Assembly (NCBI RefSeq): GCF_029667115.1
Contig: NZ_JARUIU010000002.1
Coordinates: 558,001 to 622,000 of the forward strand
From: Jeotgalibacillus sp. ET6
GTDB taxonomy: Bacteria > Bacillota > Bacilli > Bacillales > Jeotgalibacillaceae
Direction: 5' to 3'
DNA length: 64,000 bases
This document shows positions 10,356 to 22,156 of this stretch, piece by piece; position 1 is the first letter of the stretch; each line of letters starts with the position of its first letter. The notes below the pieces were generated by a model. The model was not told where the DNA came from, ran no database searches, and saw only the letters and a list, made by a program, of their open reading frames with translations. A program made the translations under genes and the position numbers.

Positions 10356-11180
10356 ATGGCAAAAGGACTTGAAGGCAAAACGATCGTCATCGGCGGATCG
10401 AGAAAGATAGAAGAGATTAGTGCATTGATCCAAAAACAGGGTGGACAACCGGTCAGCCGGCCTCTCCAGGGAACGGTGTTTTTAGCAGAGAAAGAAGTGG
10501 AGCCCTCTGTTGCCCGGTTTATTGAGGACGGCGCAGACTGGATTATTTTCACAACAGGCATCGGCACGGAAACGCTGCTGCGAATAGCGGGTAACATGGG
10601 TAAAGAGGAGGAATTTTTACGCAGACTCAAAGAGGCAAAAATTGCTTCCCGCGGCTATAAAACACTAAACGTTTTAAAAAGAACCGGGCTTGAGCCTCTG
10701 GCTGTTGACGAAGACGGCTCTACGCAAGGGCTGATTCGTTCGCTTGCAGAGGTGGATTTTGACCGGAAGCAGGTGGTGATTCAGCTTCACGGAGAATCTG
10801 CACCAAGCCTGATTGCATTTCTTGAAAACAAAGGTGCAGAGGTTGAGACGATTCTGCCGTATCAGCATATTCCACCCGATGAAGAAACCGTCGGAACGCT
10901 ATGCAGTGAACTGCTTAGCGGTGAGGCAGATGCAGTATGCTTTACCACACAAATTCAGGTAAGGTCGCTTTTTGATTATGCGAGAAAAAAGGATCTGACT
11001 GACCGGATTCTTCAGGTATTTGAAAAGCAGGCACTTGCCGTTTCAGTTGGAAAAGTAACGTCAGAAGCCTTGAGAGACGAAGGCGTAATCCGGTATATAG
11101 CCCCGGAGCGGGAACGGATGGGTGCTATGATCGTAGAACTTGCAAAGCATTTTGAAAAAGAATCCGCTTCTCGTTTATAA
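10356..11180 (+). CDS. HemD-family protein (uroporphyrinogen-III synthase-like)
   Basis: About 274 residues with the two-domain HemD fold pattern: an N-terminal AKGLEGKTIVIGG strand, the segment DWIIFTTGIGTET, a second-domain strand VVIQLHGESAP, and a late segment AVCFTTQIQVRSLFDYA. HemD closes hydroxymethylbilane to uroporphyrinogen III. This copy stands alone rather than in a hemAXCDBL cluster, so it may be a paralogue with a different role. An ATG at 10356 has the best spacing from TTGGAG; GTG 10347 and ATG 10350 are possible but too close to that site. Confidence 0.72.
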   Translation: MAKGLEGKTIVIGGSRKIEEISALIQKQGGQPVSRPLQGTVFLAEKEVEPSVARFIEDGADWIIFTTGIGTETLLRIAGNMGKEEEFLRRLKEAKIASRGYKTLNVLKRTGLEPLAVDEDGSTQGLIRSLAEVDFDRKQVVIQLHGESAPSLIAFLENKGAEVETILPYQHIPPDEETVGTLCSELLSGEADAVCFTTQIQVRSLFDYARKKDLTDRILQVFEKQALAVSVGKVTSEALRDEGVIRYIAPERERMGAMIVELAKHFEKESASRL

Positions 11181-11251
11181 AGATGTTGTTCCCTGGTGAT
11201 TTGCCCTTACGCAGGATCAATCCGCAGAATAAAATATAGGAGGAAGCGACA

Positions 11252-11491
11252 ATGATTGTGGAATTTTATACACGCCCTGACTGCCCCCTGTGCGAGGAAG
11301 CGAAAATAATGCTGAAACTCGTGCAGGAGGATCAGTTCTTTATAATAGAGGAAAAGAATATTAATGAGCGGGACGAATGGACAGAAGAATATGGGCTGAT
11401 GATCCCGGTTATAAAAACAGACGGGAAAGTCATTCAGTTCGGTCAAGTTGACTACCCTACGCTAAGTAAACGTTTGCAAAAAAACACTTGA
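11252..11491 (+). CDS. Glutaredoxin-like thiol protein (DUF836 type)
   Basis: A 79-residue thioredoxin-fold protein with a CPLC redox pair near residues 11-14 (YTRPDCPLCEEA) and the cis-proline segment YGLMIPVIKT. It probably reduces disulfides or acts as a small redox partner; the partner is unknown. It lies just upstream of the cggR promoter, and TAGGAGGAAG precedes the ATG. It has no terminator of its own before cggR, so some read-through is possible. Confidence 0.85.
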   Translation: MIVEFYTRPDCPLCEEAKIMLKLVQEDQFFIIEEKNINERDEWTEEYGLMIPVIKTDGKVIQFGQVDYPTLSKRLQKNT

Positions 11492-11500
11492 CATTATTGC

Positions 11501-11529
11501 TTGTAACCTAAATCATTCCCTGTTATGAT
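11501..11529 (+). promoter_or_regulatory. Promoter of the cggR-gapA glycolytic operon
   Basis: TTGTAA, a 17-bp spacer and TATGAT, located 35 bp upstream of the CggR operator. A TTGACA at 11488-11493 lacks a -10 box at proper spacing. Confidence 0.72.
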
Positions 11530-11563
11530 TAAAAATGCAGCAGGGATCTTTTTTTATCCTTAA

Positions 11564-11599
11564 TGGGACATAATATGTCTATGAGGGACTATTAATGTC
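11564..11599 (+). promoter_or_regulatory. CggR operator (tandem repeat)
   Basis: Two direct repeats GGGAC-N6-TGTC with the exact spacing of the B. subtilis CggR operator (CGGGAC-N6-TGTC-N4-CGGGAC-N6-TGTC). Only the first base of each half differs (T and A instead of C). It lies downstream of the promoter, where bound CggR blocks elongation until fructose-1,6-bisphosphate releases it. Confidence 0.93.
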
Positions 11600-11669
11600 C
11601 AGCTCGATATTTTAACGTCAGTTAGGGAATACATAAAAGATCACACCAACTTAAAAAAGGAGCTTTTTT

Positions 11670-12710
11670 ATGCCAACATTTATTGACATCCAAAAGCGAT
11701 TGGTGCCAAACCTGCTTGATGATTTACAGCAGAAGTATCATATTCTGCGATCCGTTCGTTTTCTGCAGCCCGTGGGAAGAAGAAGTCTGGCCCAGTCGCT
11801 TGGGATGACTGAACGCGTACTGCGGAGTGAGGTAGAGTTCCTGAAATCACAGGATCTGCTTCATATTCATGCGTCCGGTATGAGTTTGACAAAAGATGGT
11901 TTCGACATCTTATTGCCGCTTGAACGCATGATGAATGAAATTGTGGGTATAAACGTAATGGAGGATTCCTTAAAAGAAAAACTCGGTGTCCGCCGTGTCA
12001 TGATTGTACCGGGAAACAGCGACGATTCGCCATGGGTGAAAGAAGAGCTGGGACGGGCTGCAATTCAAAGCATGAAGGCCTGCGTAACCGACCATACTAC
12101 TATCGCGGTAACAGGAGGCACAACCATGTCGTCTGTTGCAGGGATGCTGACCCCGGACTTTGCTTCACCGGATATGCTTTTTGTTCCGGCTAGAGGAGGC
12201 ATAGGGGAAGACGTTCAAAACCAGGCCAATGTCATTTGTGCCACAATGGCTCAAAAGTCAGGCGCCAAGCATCGCGTCTTGTATGTGCCGGATCAGGTAA
12301 GCCGGGAAATGTATGAATCCATTATGAAGGAGCCTTCCATCAAGGAAGTTATGGCTTTAATTACTTCTGCTTCTATTGTTCTTCACGGAATAGGCGATGC
12401 CGCTACCATGGCAAAGCGCCGCAACACCAGCGAAGACGACCTCAGAACCATTCTTGAAGGTCAGGCAGTAGGAGAAGCATTTGGCTACTATTTTGACGTG
12501 CACGGCAAAATCGTACACAAAGTCAAAACGATCGGCCTTCAATTAAAAGATTTAGCTTCCGTCCCCAATGTGTTTGCTGTTGCGGGAGGAGCATCCAAGG
12601 CCAATGCCATTCAATCGTATTTTAAAGGCACGCCTCAGTCTTCTTCGACTCTGATTACAGACGAAGGAGCAGCAAAAGAGCTTTTGAAAGGGTCATCCCT
12701 TTTAAAATAG
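11670..12710 (+). CDS. cggR: Central glycolytic genes regulator CggR
   Basis: SorC-family repressor of 346 residues. An N-terminal helix-turn-helix covers about residues 35-60 (RRSLAQSLGMTERVLRSEV). The sugar-phosphate-binding domain includes VTGGTTMSSVAG and ends with VAGGASKANAI. It represses the operon that contains itself and is released by fructose-1,6-bisphosphate. The binding site is present upstream (11564-11599). The start follows AAAAAGGAGC. It is co-transcribed with gapA; a hairpin at its 3' end may protect the processed gapA message. Confidence 0.96.
   Translation: MPTFIDIQKRLVPNLLDDLQQKYHILRSVRFLQPVGRRSLAQSLGMTERVLRSEVEFLKSQDLLHIHASGMSLTKDGFDILLPLERMMNEIVGINVMEDSLKEKLGVRRVMIVPGNSDDSPWVKEELGRAAIQSMKACVTDHTTIAVTGGTTMSSVAGMLTPDFASPDMLFVPARGGIGEDVQNQANVICATMAQKSGAKHRVLYVPDQVSREMYESIMKEPSIKEVMALITSASIVLHGIGDAATMAKRRNTSEDDLRTILEGQAVGEAFGYYFDVHGKIVHKVKTIGLQLKDLASVPNVFAVAGGASKANAIQSYFKGTPQSSSTLITDEGAAKELLKGSSLLK
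12682..12707 (+). ncRNA. Stem-loop at the cggR/gapA junction, candidate mRNA-stabilising hairpin
   Basis: TTTTGAAAGGG and CCCTTTTAAAA form an 11-bp stem (one wobble) with a 4-nt loop overlapping the end of cggR. In B. subtilis the cggR-gapA transcript is cleaved near this point and the gapA part is protected by a 5' hairpin. The structure is visible here; the function is inferred. Confidence 0.5.
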
Positions 12711-12749
12711 ATTTAACCATCCCCAAAATTATGAAGGAGGAACTTATTC

Positions 12750-13757
12750 ATGACTGTAAAAATTGGTATTAACGGATTTGGACGTATTGGACGTAACGTA
12801 TATCGTGCAGCACTAAATAACCCGGAGGTAGAAGTAGTAGCAGTAAACGATTTAACTGATGCTAATATGCTTGCTCACCTTCTTAAGTACGATACAGTTC
12901 ACGGAACATTAAATGCTGAAGTGACTGTAGACGGAGACGACCTTGTCGTTGACGGTCATAAAATCAAAGTCCTTGCAGAAAAAGATCCTGCTCAGCTTCC
13001 ATGGGGAGACCTTGGAGTTCAAGTAGTAATCGAGTCTACTGGACGTTTCACGAAGCGTGCAGACGCTGCGAAGCACCTTGAAGGCGGAGCGAAGAAAGTT
13101 ATTATTTCTGCGCCAGCTTCTGATGAAGATATCACACTTGTAATGGGTGTTAACGAAGACAAATACGATGCAGGAAGCCACCACGTAATCTCAAATGCTT
13201 CTTGTACAACAAACTGTCTTGCGCCATTTGCAAAAGTTCTTAACGACAAATTTGGTCTTAAGCGCGGTATGATGACAACGATTCACTCATACACAAATGA
13301 CCAGCAGATTCTTGACCTGCCTCACAAAGACTACCGTCGTGCCCGTGCAGCTGCTGAGAACATCATTCCAACATCAACTGGTGCTGCGAAAGCTGTTTCT
13401 CTAGTGCTTCCAGAGCTTGAAGGCAAATTAAATGGTATGGCAATGCGTGTACCGACTCCAAACGTATCACTTGTTGACCTTGTAGCTGAATTTGATCAGG
13501 AAGTAACAGCTGATCAAGTAAACGAAGCGCTTAAAGAAGCTGCTGAAGGAAACCTTAAAGGAATTCTTCAATACAGCGACGAGCCGCTTGTATCAACAGA
13601 TTACAATGGCAATACTTCTTCTTCAATTGTTGATGGTCTTTCAACAATGGTTCTTGAAGGAAACATGGTAAAAGTACTTTCTTGGTATGACAATGAAACT
13701 GGCTACTCTAACCGTTGTGTTGACCTAGCTGCTTTCATGGCTGAAAAAGGACTATAA
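12750..13757 (+). CDS. gapA: Glyceraldehyde-3-phosphate dehydrogenase, glycolytic
   Basis: NAD-dependent enzyme of 335 residues making 1,3-bisphosphoglycerate. NAD-binding [10 protein letters not shown] lies at residues 6-15, and catalytic Cys152 is in [12 protein letters not shown]. It is the second gene of the CggR operon and is read by a very strong AAGGAGGAA site. Codon use is more biased than in its neighbours, typical of a highly expressed gene. The position directly after cggR identifies it as the glycolytic GapA rather than the gluconeogenic GapB. Confidence 0.98.
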   Translation: MTVKIGINGFGRIGRNVYRAALNNPEVEVVAVNDLTDANMLAHLLKYDTVHGTLNAEVTVDGDDLVVDGHKIKVLAEKDPAQLPWGDLGVQVVIESTGRFTKRADAAKHLEGGAKKVIISAPASDEDITLVMGVNEDKYDAGSHHVISNASCTTNCLAPFAKVLNDKFGLKRGMMTTIHSYTNDQQILDLPHKDYRRARAAAENIIPTSTGAAKAVSLVLPELEGKLNGMAMRVPTPNVSLVDLVAEFDQEVTADQVNEALKEAAEGNLKGILQYSDEPLVSTDYNGNTSSSIVDGLSTMVLEGNMVKVLSWYDNETGYSNRCVDLAAFMAEKGL

Positions 13758-13786
13758 AATCCAACCTTTTTACTATAGAAGAATGA

Positions 13787-13816
13787 TTGGTTTTTAACCA
13801 CTTCATCCTCTATAAT
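13787..13816 (+). promoter_or_regulatory. Possible pgk promoter preceding an attenuator-like terminator
   Basis: TTGGTT and a perfect TATAAT are 18 bp apart. Only 13 bases later a terminator hairpin begins, so transcripts from here would have to pass it. Function is uncertain. Confidence 0.4.
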
Positions 13817-13829
13817 TAGAGGGGATAAC

Positions 13830-13861
13830 GGGGAGTGGGGATGGTTCCCCCTCCCTTTTTT
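13830..13861 (+). terminator. Terminator or partial terminator between gapA and pgk
   Basis: GGGGAGTGGGG and CCCCCTCCC pair around a short loop, followed by TTTTTTT. It would lower pgk expression relative to gapA, matching the abundant cggR-gapA message known in B. subtilis. Confidence 0.8.
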
Positions 13862-13901
13862 CAAAGCAACCCCTCAACCCACCATAAGGAGGCCTTTTGC
13901 A

Positions 13902-15089
13902 ATGAACAAAAAGAGCATGAGAGAAATTGAACTGAAGGGAAAACGCGTTTTTTGCCGCGTGGACTTTAACGTTCCGATGAAAGACGGAAATGTGTCAGAT
14001 GACACTCGTATTCGTGCCGCTTTGCCGACCATTAAGCATCTTGTTGAGGCAGGAGCGAAAGTAATTCTGGCAAGTCATTTAGGCCGTCCAAAAGGAGAAG
14101 CGGTTGAAGAATTGCGTCTTACTCCTGTAGCGGAGCATCTTGGCGAATTACTTGGCAAAGATGTGAAAAAAGTGGATGAAGCTTACGGTGAAAAAGCACA
14201 ACAGGCTGTAGCAGATTTGCAGGAAGGTGACGTGCTTGTTCTTGAAAATGTCCGTTTTTACCCGGGCGAAGAAAAGAACGATCAGGATCTGGCAAAAGAA
14301 TTCGCTGCATTAGCGGATGTCTATGTAAATGACGCTTTCGGCGCTGCTCACCGTGCACATGCTTCAACGGCTGGAATTGCACAATACCTGCCGGCTGTCT
14401 CCGGTTTGCTGATGGAAAAAGAACTTGATGTGCTTGGAAAAGCGTTATCCAACCCGGAACGCCCGTTTACAGCAGTCATTGGCGGAGCGAAAGTAAAAGA
14501 TAAAATTGGTGTAATTGATAATCTGCTCGACAACGTCGACAACCTGATTATCGGCGGCGGTCTTGCTTACACCTTCTTGAAAGCACAAGGCTATGAAGTG
14601 GGTAAATCCCTTCTGGAAGAAGACAAAATCGACCTTGCCAATCAATTTATTAAAAAAGCAGAAGACAAAGGCGTTAAGTTCTACATGCCAAAAGACGTTA
14701 TTGTTGCGGATGATTTCTCTGAAAATGCCAATACGAAAGAAGTGGATATCGACTCCATTCCTTCAGATTGGGAAGCGCTGGATATCGGACCGAAAACACG
14801 CGAAATTTACAGTGATGTAATTAAGCAGTCTAAGCTCGTAATCTGGAACGGACCGATGGGCGTTTTTGAACTGGAACCATTTGCAAACGGAACAAAAGCG
14901 GTAGGACAAGCCTTGGCAGATGCAGAGGATACATACTCTGTCATCGGAGGAGGAGACTCTGCTGCAGCTGTGGAAAAATTCGGCTTAGCAGATCAAATGA
15001 GTCACATCTCAACAGGTGGCGGTGCCTCTCTTGAGTTTATGGAAGGCAAAGAGCTTCCAGGCGTTGTCGCGCTAAACGACAAAGAGTAG
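13902..15089 (+). CDS. pgk: Phosphoglycerate kinase
   Basis: Monomeric two-domain kinase of 395 residues that makes ATP from 1,3-bisphosphoglycerate. The substrate-binding start [10 protein letters not shown] is at residues 16-25 and the basic-patch motif SHLGRPKG near 58-65. The nucleotide-binding domain contains NGPMGVFE and the glycine-rich GGGDSAAA. A strong AAGGAGG site precedes the ATG. It leads the pgk-tpiA-gpmI-eno series, after the gapA terminator. Confidence 0.98.
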   Translation: MNKKSMREIELKGKRVFCRVDFNVPMKDGNVSDDTRIRAALPTIKHLVEAGAKVILASHLGRPKGEAVEELRLTPVAEHLGELLGKDVKKVDEAYGEKAQQAVADLQEGDVLVLENVRFYPGEEKNDQDLAKEFAALADVYVNDAFGAAHRAHASTAGIAQYLPAVSGLLMEKELDVLGKALSNPERPFTAVIGGAKVKDKIGVIDNLLDNVDNLIIGGGLAYTFLKAQGYEVGKSLLEEDKIDLANQFIKKAEDKGVKFYMPKDVIVADDFSENANTKEVDIDSIPSDWEALDIGPKTREIYSDVIKQSKLVIWNGPMGVFELEPFANGTKAVGQALADAEDTYSVIGGGDSAAAVEKFGLADQMSHISTGGGASLEFMEGKELPGVVALNDKE

Positions 15090-15112
15090 GCAAGTATTTA
15101 AAATTCAAGTGA

Positions 15113-18732
<3,620 letters not shown>

Positions 18733-18745
18733 GCATTTACAAGAA

Positions 18746-18778
18746 GCGCCGCGTCCTTTAGGGATGCGGTGTTTTTTT
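18746..18778 (+). terminator. Terminator of the glycolytic operon
   Basis: A GC-rich stem GCCGCGTCC / GGGATGCGGT with a short loop, followed by seven T residues. Confidence 0.88.
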
Positions 18779-18809
18779 GTTATAGTGGTATTGTGAAGCG
18801 GTGAAGGAC

Positions 18810-18857
18810 AAAAGGGGTCTGGCCCCTGCAGTGGACTGCAGGGGCCGGACCCCTTTT
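18810..18857. repeat. GGGGTC-type long palindrome
   Basis: A 22-bp inverted repeat starting AAAAGGGGTC around a 4-nt loop, with one T/C difference between arms. Related palindromes occur at 21217 and 58949. On the reverse strand it lies just after the ABC permease gene and could end its transcript. Confidence 0.8.
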
Positions 18858-18883
18858 ACACTTTAAAGAAGGAATGTAATCAC

Positions 18884-19675
18884 TTAATCCGTACTCACTG
18901 CACGTTTTGCAGATAGAGTAGAGAAGGTAATCATAATGACACAGAGAACAGCTATGACGATAAAGCCGAGAATAATCGGCCATGGCTCAGAAAACCCGTC
19001 AATCAGGACGGTCCGCATCGCTTCAAAAAGATACGTAACAGGATTAATGGTCGCTGCCACCTTCAGCCATTGCGCTTCGATCAATTCATAAGGAACAAAC
19101 GTGGTGCTCAGAAAAATAAGCGGGAAGAAAATAAAGGTTCCGGCTTGAGCCGACTGTGCGTTCTTTGCCCGAAGAGCAACCCCAACTGAATAACCTGCAA
19201 AAGCAAGTCCCCAGCCGAGTGTCAGAAGCAGCACGACCAGTACGCCAAGAGCGCCGCCTGCAACTTCAAGTCCCAGAAAGAACCCGACTGCAATAATAAG
19301 TCCAGCCTGAACAACCAGCTGCATCATACCTGCAATAATGGGCCCTAGTACGATCGCAAGACGCGAGGCAGGGGTGATTAAAAGACGCGAGAAAAAACCA
19401 TTGTCCAGGTCCTTTACCAGCGCCTGCCCTGCTCCTCCGGCACCGCCAATCGCAGCCGATACAATCGAAACCGGCAAAATAAAGGCAAGGTAATTTGCTC
19501 CTTCAAAAGCGGGAAGGTCTGCAATGCCGCTCAGCCCAGCCTCATAAACAAAAAGAAAGAACATGCTGATCGCTAGATTGGGAACAAAAATAAGAGGATT
19601 TCGCAAAGTGGTAACTAGACTTCTTTTTGTCATAACCAGAGTATCTGAAACCAGCGAGCCTTTTTGATCAGCCAT
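18884..19675 (-). CDS. ABC-2 type transporter permease
   Basis: Membrane subunit of 263 residues with about six hydrophobic segments and the ABC-2 family layout (a conserved glycine- and proline-bearing loop before the last helices: FLSTTFVPYELIEAQW). It pairs with the ATPase upstream, whose stop overlaps this start by eight bases. The ATG at 19675 is chosen because AAGGAGG lies 9 bases upstream; an upstream in-frame start at 19702 lies within the ATPase gene. Likely exports a drug, lipid or antibiotic-like compound. Confidence 0.88.
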   Translation of the reverse strand: MADQKGSLVSDTLVMTKRSLVTTLRNPLIFVPNLAISMFFLFVYEAGLSGIADLPAFEGANYLAFILPVSIVSAAIGGAGGAGQALVKDLDNGFFSRLLITPASRLAIVLGPIIAGMMQLVVQAGLIIAVGFFLGLEVAGGALGVLVVLLLTLGWGLAFAGYSVGVALRAKNAQSAQAGTFIFFPLIFLSTTFVPYELIEAQWLKVAATINPVTYLFEAMRTVLIDGFSEPWPIILGFIVIAVLCVIMITFSTLSAKRAVSTD

Positions 19676-20624
19676 TAGTTGAAGCCTCCTTCTTTTGCTC
19701 ATTTGTCACCTGAATAAATACATCATCAAGAGAAGGCGGTTGAACATTTAAGCGGTCCGGCTGAAGCTGATGCTCATCAAGCCGTCGAATAACGTCTGCC
19801 ACAATGGCAGTTCCATTCTCCGCATAAATGGTGACTTCATTTTTTAGCCGCTCAGCCTGAAGATCCATCGTTCCTATCAGTTCCTGCGCACGAGTGGATT
19901 GCTCCTCTGAATCAAACTCCAGTACAATCGCATCGAAGCCGAGTGTCCGTTTAAGTTCTTCAGGGGTGCCTGTTGCGACGATTTCTCCTTTGTTGATAAT
20001 GGATATACGGTCAGCAAGCTGATCCGCTTCCTCTAAATATTGGGTTGTCAGGAAAATGGTCGTTCCTTCTTCTTTGTTTAAACGCTTAATTTCTTTCCAG
20101 ATTGATTTTCGGTTAGAAGGGTCAAGCCCTGTAGTCGGTTCATCCAGGAATAATATTTTTGGCTGATGCACCAGCGTCATCGCCAGGTCGAGCCTTCTTC
20201 TCATCCCGCCGGAATATTTACCGCTTAACCGGTTCGCATCTTCTGTAAGTCCGACAAGCTCCAACAGCTCTTCTGCCCGGCTCCTTGCCGCTTTTTTAGA
20301 AAATCCGAATAATCGCGCCTGAAATTCAAGCAGCTCAATGCCTTTTAAATCCGGATCAATTCCTGTTTCCTGAAGAGCCACACCAATTTCCAATCGGACC
20401 TTTTCCGGCTCTTTATTCACATCAATCCCGGCCACTTCCATTCTGCCGGATGTCGGTTTTAAAAGTGTTGTTAACAGTTGAACTGTCGTAGATTTCCCCG
20501 CTCCATTCGGTCCTAAAAAAGCGAAGAATTCACCTTCTTTCACCTCAAGAGAGATGCCCTTTACCGCGTGCACATTTCCTTTGAACGTTTTCACTGCATT
20601 TTCGACTAGTATACTGCCGCCCAT
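19668..20624 (-). CDS. ABC transporter ATPase, DrrA/daunorubicin-resistance type
   Basis: ATPase of 318 residues. Walker A is GPNGAGKST, the signature is YSGGMRRRLDLA and Walker B is ILFLDEPTTGLD. A C-terminal extension of roughly 80 residues (DUF4162-like) is typical of DrrA-type ATPases that work with a single ABC-2 permease. The ATG at 20624 has an AGAGGTG site; an upstream in-frame start at 20705 lacks one. Substrate unknown. Confidence 0.9.
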   Translation of the reverse strand: MGGSILVENAVKTFKGNVHAVKGISLEVKEGEFFAFLGPNGAGKSTTVQLLTTLLKPTSGRMEVAGIDVNKEPEKVRLEIGVALQETGIDPDLKGIELLEFQARLFGFSKKAARSRAEELLELVGLTEDANRLSGKYSGGMRRRLDLAMTLVHQPKILFLDEPTTGLDPSNRKSIWKEIKRLNKEEGTTIFLTTQYLEEADQLADRISIINKGEIVATGTPEELKRTLGFDAIVLEFDSEEQSTRAQELIGTMDLQAERLKNEVTIYAENGTAIVADVIRRLDEHQLQPDRLNVQPPSLDDVFIQVTNEQKKEASTNG

Positions 20625-20795
20625 CTGCTTCACCTCTTCCGACAATTGTGTCAATCTCTTGCTGCCTATAGTGTATGATGATTCTGAATATTTTACAAAC
20701 CCCAATGCATCCTGAAAAATTTAAGCAGTTCACTAGAATATTTTCAAAACCATTGCATAATTTACCTGCAGCTGCTCACGCTTCAAAAAGAAAGA

Positions 20796-20824
20796 TTGTC
20801 TCCACCTTCAGCCTGTGATAAAAT
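20796..20824 (+). promoter_or_regulatory. Promoter of secG
   Basis: TTGTCT and TAAAAT with a 17-bp spacer, ending 37 bp before the secG start codon. Confidence 0.6.
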
Positions 20825-20861
20825 TGATTCATTGTGATGTTCGGTGCAGGAGGTGGGACTC

Positions 20862-21098
20862 ATGGAAACTTTATTAACGGTGTTGCTTGTTATTACATGT
20901 ATTTCGTTGATTGTAGTAGTATTATTGCAATCCGGTAAAAGTGCTGGTCTATCAGGTGCGATCTCAGGCGGTGCTGAGCAGCTCTTTGGCAAACAAAAAG
21001 CACGCGGAATCGACTTAGTATTGAACCGTATTACGATTGTACTTGCGGTATTATTTTTCGTACTAACTATTTCTGTAGCATTTGTCGTTGGACGATAA
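20862..21098 (+). CDS. secG: Preprotein translocase subunit SecG
   Basis: A 78-residue protein with two transmembrane helices (about 3-23 and 55-75) separated by a glycine-rich loop containing [13 protein letters not shown], the SecG signature. It assists the SecYE channel. The ATG at 20862 has AGGAGGTG 6 bases upstream; the longer GTG start at 20844 would lie before that site. The position upstream of est-rnr-smpB-ssrA is conserved in Bacillus. Confidence 0.95.
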   Translation: METLLTVLLVITCISLIVVVLLQSGKSAGLSGAISGGAEQLFGKQKARGIDLVLNRITIVLAVLFFVLTISVAFVVGR

Positions 21099-21109
21099 CG
21101 AATAGATGA

Positions 21110-21142
21110 CCTGATCAAACATCCTTTGGTCAGGCTTTTTTT
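21110..21142 (+). terminator. Terminator after secG
   Basis: CCTGATCAAA/TTTGGTCAGG stem (10 bp, one wobble) with a 5-nt loop and a run of T. Confidence 0.85.
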
Positions 21143-21216
21143 AATTCATTTGGAAACGATCACTATTTTCAATAAAACAGGAAATAGTATAAAGAGCCGC
21201 ATGAGTGTCTTTAAGA

Positions 21217-21259
21217 CACTGCAGAACAAAAGGGTCCAGGCCCCTTTTGTTCTGCAGTG
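21217..21259. repeat. GGGGTC-type long palindrome
   Basis: A perfect 18-bp inverted repeat with outer arms CACTGCAGAAC/GTTCTGCAGTG around a 7-base centre containing TCCAGGC. It shares the AAAAGGG core with the copy at 18810. Located between secG and est; no gene is present in this gap. Confidence 0.8.
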
Positions 21260-21366
21260 CAATAAAGCCTTGGCTGGAAACCACCGCAAATCACATGATT
21301 CGCATTCATATTTCATGTTGATTAAAATAGAAGAGAGAGAACTTGACTATACAGGAGTGAATAAAG

Positions 21367-22119
21367 ATGAAATTGAATTTGCCTAAACCTTTTACGTTTG
21401 AGGGAGGAAAGCGAGCTGTACTGTTATTGCACGGATTCACGGGGAATTCCTCCGATGTGCGTATGCTTGGACGCTTTTTAGAGAAAAATGGATATACATC
21501 GCATGCGCCTCATTATAAAGGACATGGTGTGCCGCCGGAGGAACTGGTCAAAACCGGACCTAAGGATTGGTGGAAAGATGTAATGAAGGGGTATGATTAT
21601 TTAAAGAGCCAGGGCTATGAGGAAATTGCAGTAGCCGGACTATCTTTGGGGGGCGTATTTTCGCTGAAAGTAGGTTACACTGTACCTGTGAAGGGTATTG
21701 TGACCATGTGTGCTCCGATGTACATTAAGAGTGAAGAAGTCATGTATAAAGGTGTTTTGGAGTATGCAAGAGAATTTAAGAAGTATGAGGGCAAAGAAGA
21801 AGAACAAATTGAACAAGAAATGACTGAATTTGCGAAAACACCAATGGAAACCATTAAGGATCTGCAGGGACTTATAAAGGACGTGCGAAATTCGGTTGAT
21901 TTAATTTACACACCAACTTTTGTCGTTCAGGGTCGTCATGATCATATGATCAACACGGATTCTGCCAATATTATTCATGAAGGTGTAGAAACAGACCAGA
22001 AAAAGCTGAAGTGGTATGAAGAATCCGGGCATGTTATTACGCTGGGAAAAGAAAAAGAACAGCTGCATGAAGATGTGCTGGAGTTTTTGGAATCGCTTGA
22101 CTGGTCTGTTGAAAAATAA
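21367..22119 (+). CDS. est: Carboxylesterase (Est30/YvaK type)
   Basis: Alpha/beta hydrolase of 250 residues. The oxyanion-hole [10 protein letters not shown] is at about 21-30, the nucleophile Ser lies in GLSLGG, the acid is in GRHDHMI and the base His in SGHVITL. It resembles the monoacylglycerol-lipase-like carboxylesterase found next to rnr in Bacillus and Geobacillus. It hydrolyses short acyl esters in vitro; the in vivo substrate is unknown. It precedes rnr by 37 bp and is probably co-transcribed. Confidence 0.93.
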   Translation: MKLNLPKPFTFEGGKRAVLLLHGFTGNSSDVRMLGRFLEKNGYTSHAPHYKGHGVPPEELVKTGPKDWWKDVMKGYDYLKSQGYEEIAVAGLSLGGVFSLKVGYTVPVKGIVTMCAPMYIKSEEVMYKGVLEYAREFKKYEGKEEEQIEQEMTEFAKTPMETIKDLQGLIKDVRNSVDLIYTPTFVVQGRHDHMINTDSANIIHEGVETDQKKLKWYEESGHVITLGKEKEQLHEDVLEFLESLDWSVEK

Positions 22120-22156
22120 AAAGAAGTAAGACTGCTGCAGAGGAGGGATTAGGTCA

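Noticed and set aside
11488-11493. TTGACA as -35 of the cggR promoter
   Set aside because: No -10 box lies 16-18 bp downstream; TTGTAA at 11501 pairs exactly with TATGAT.
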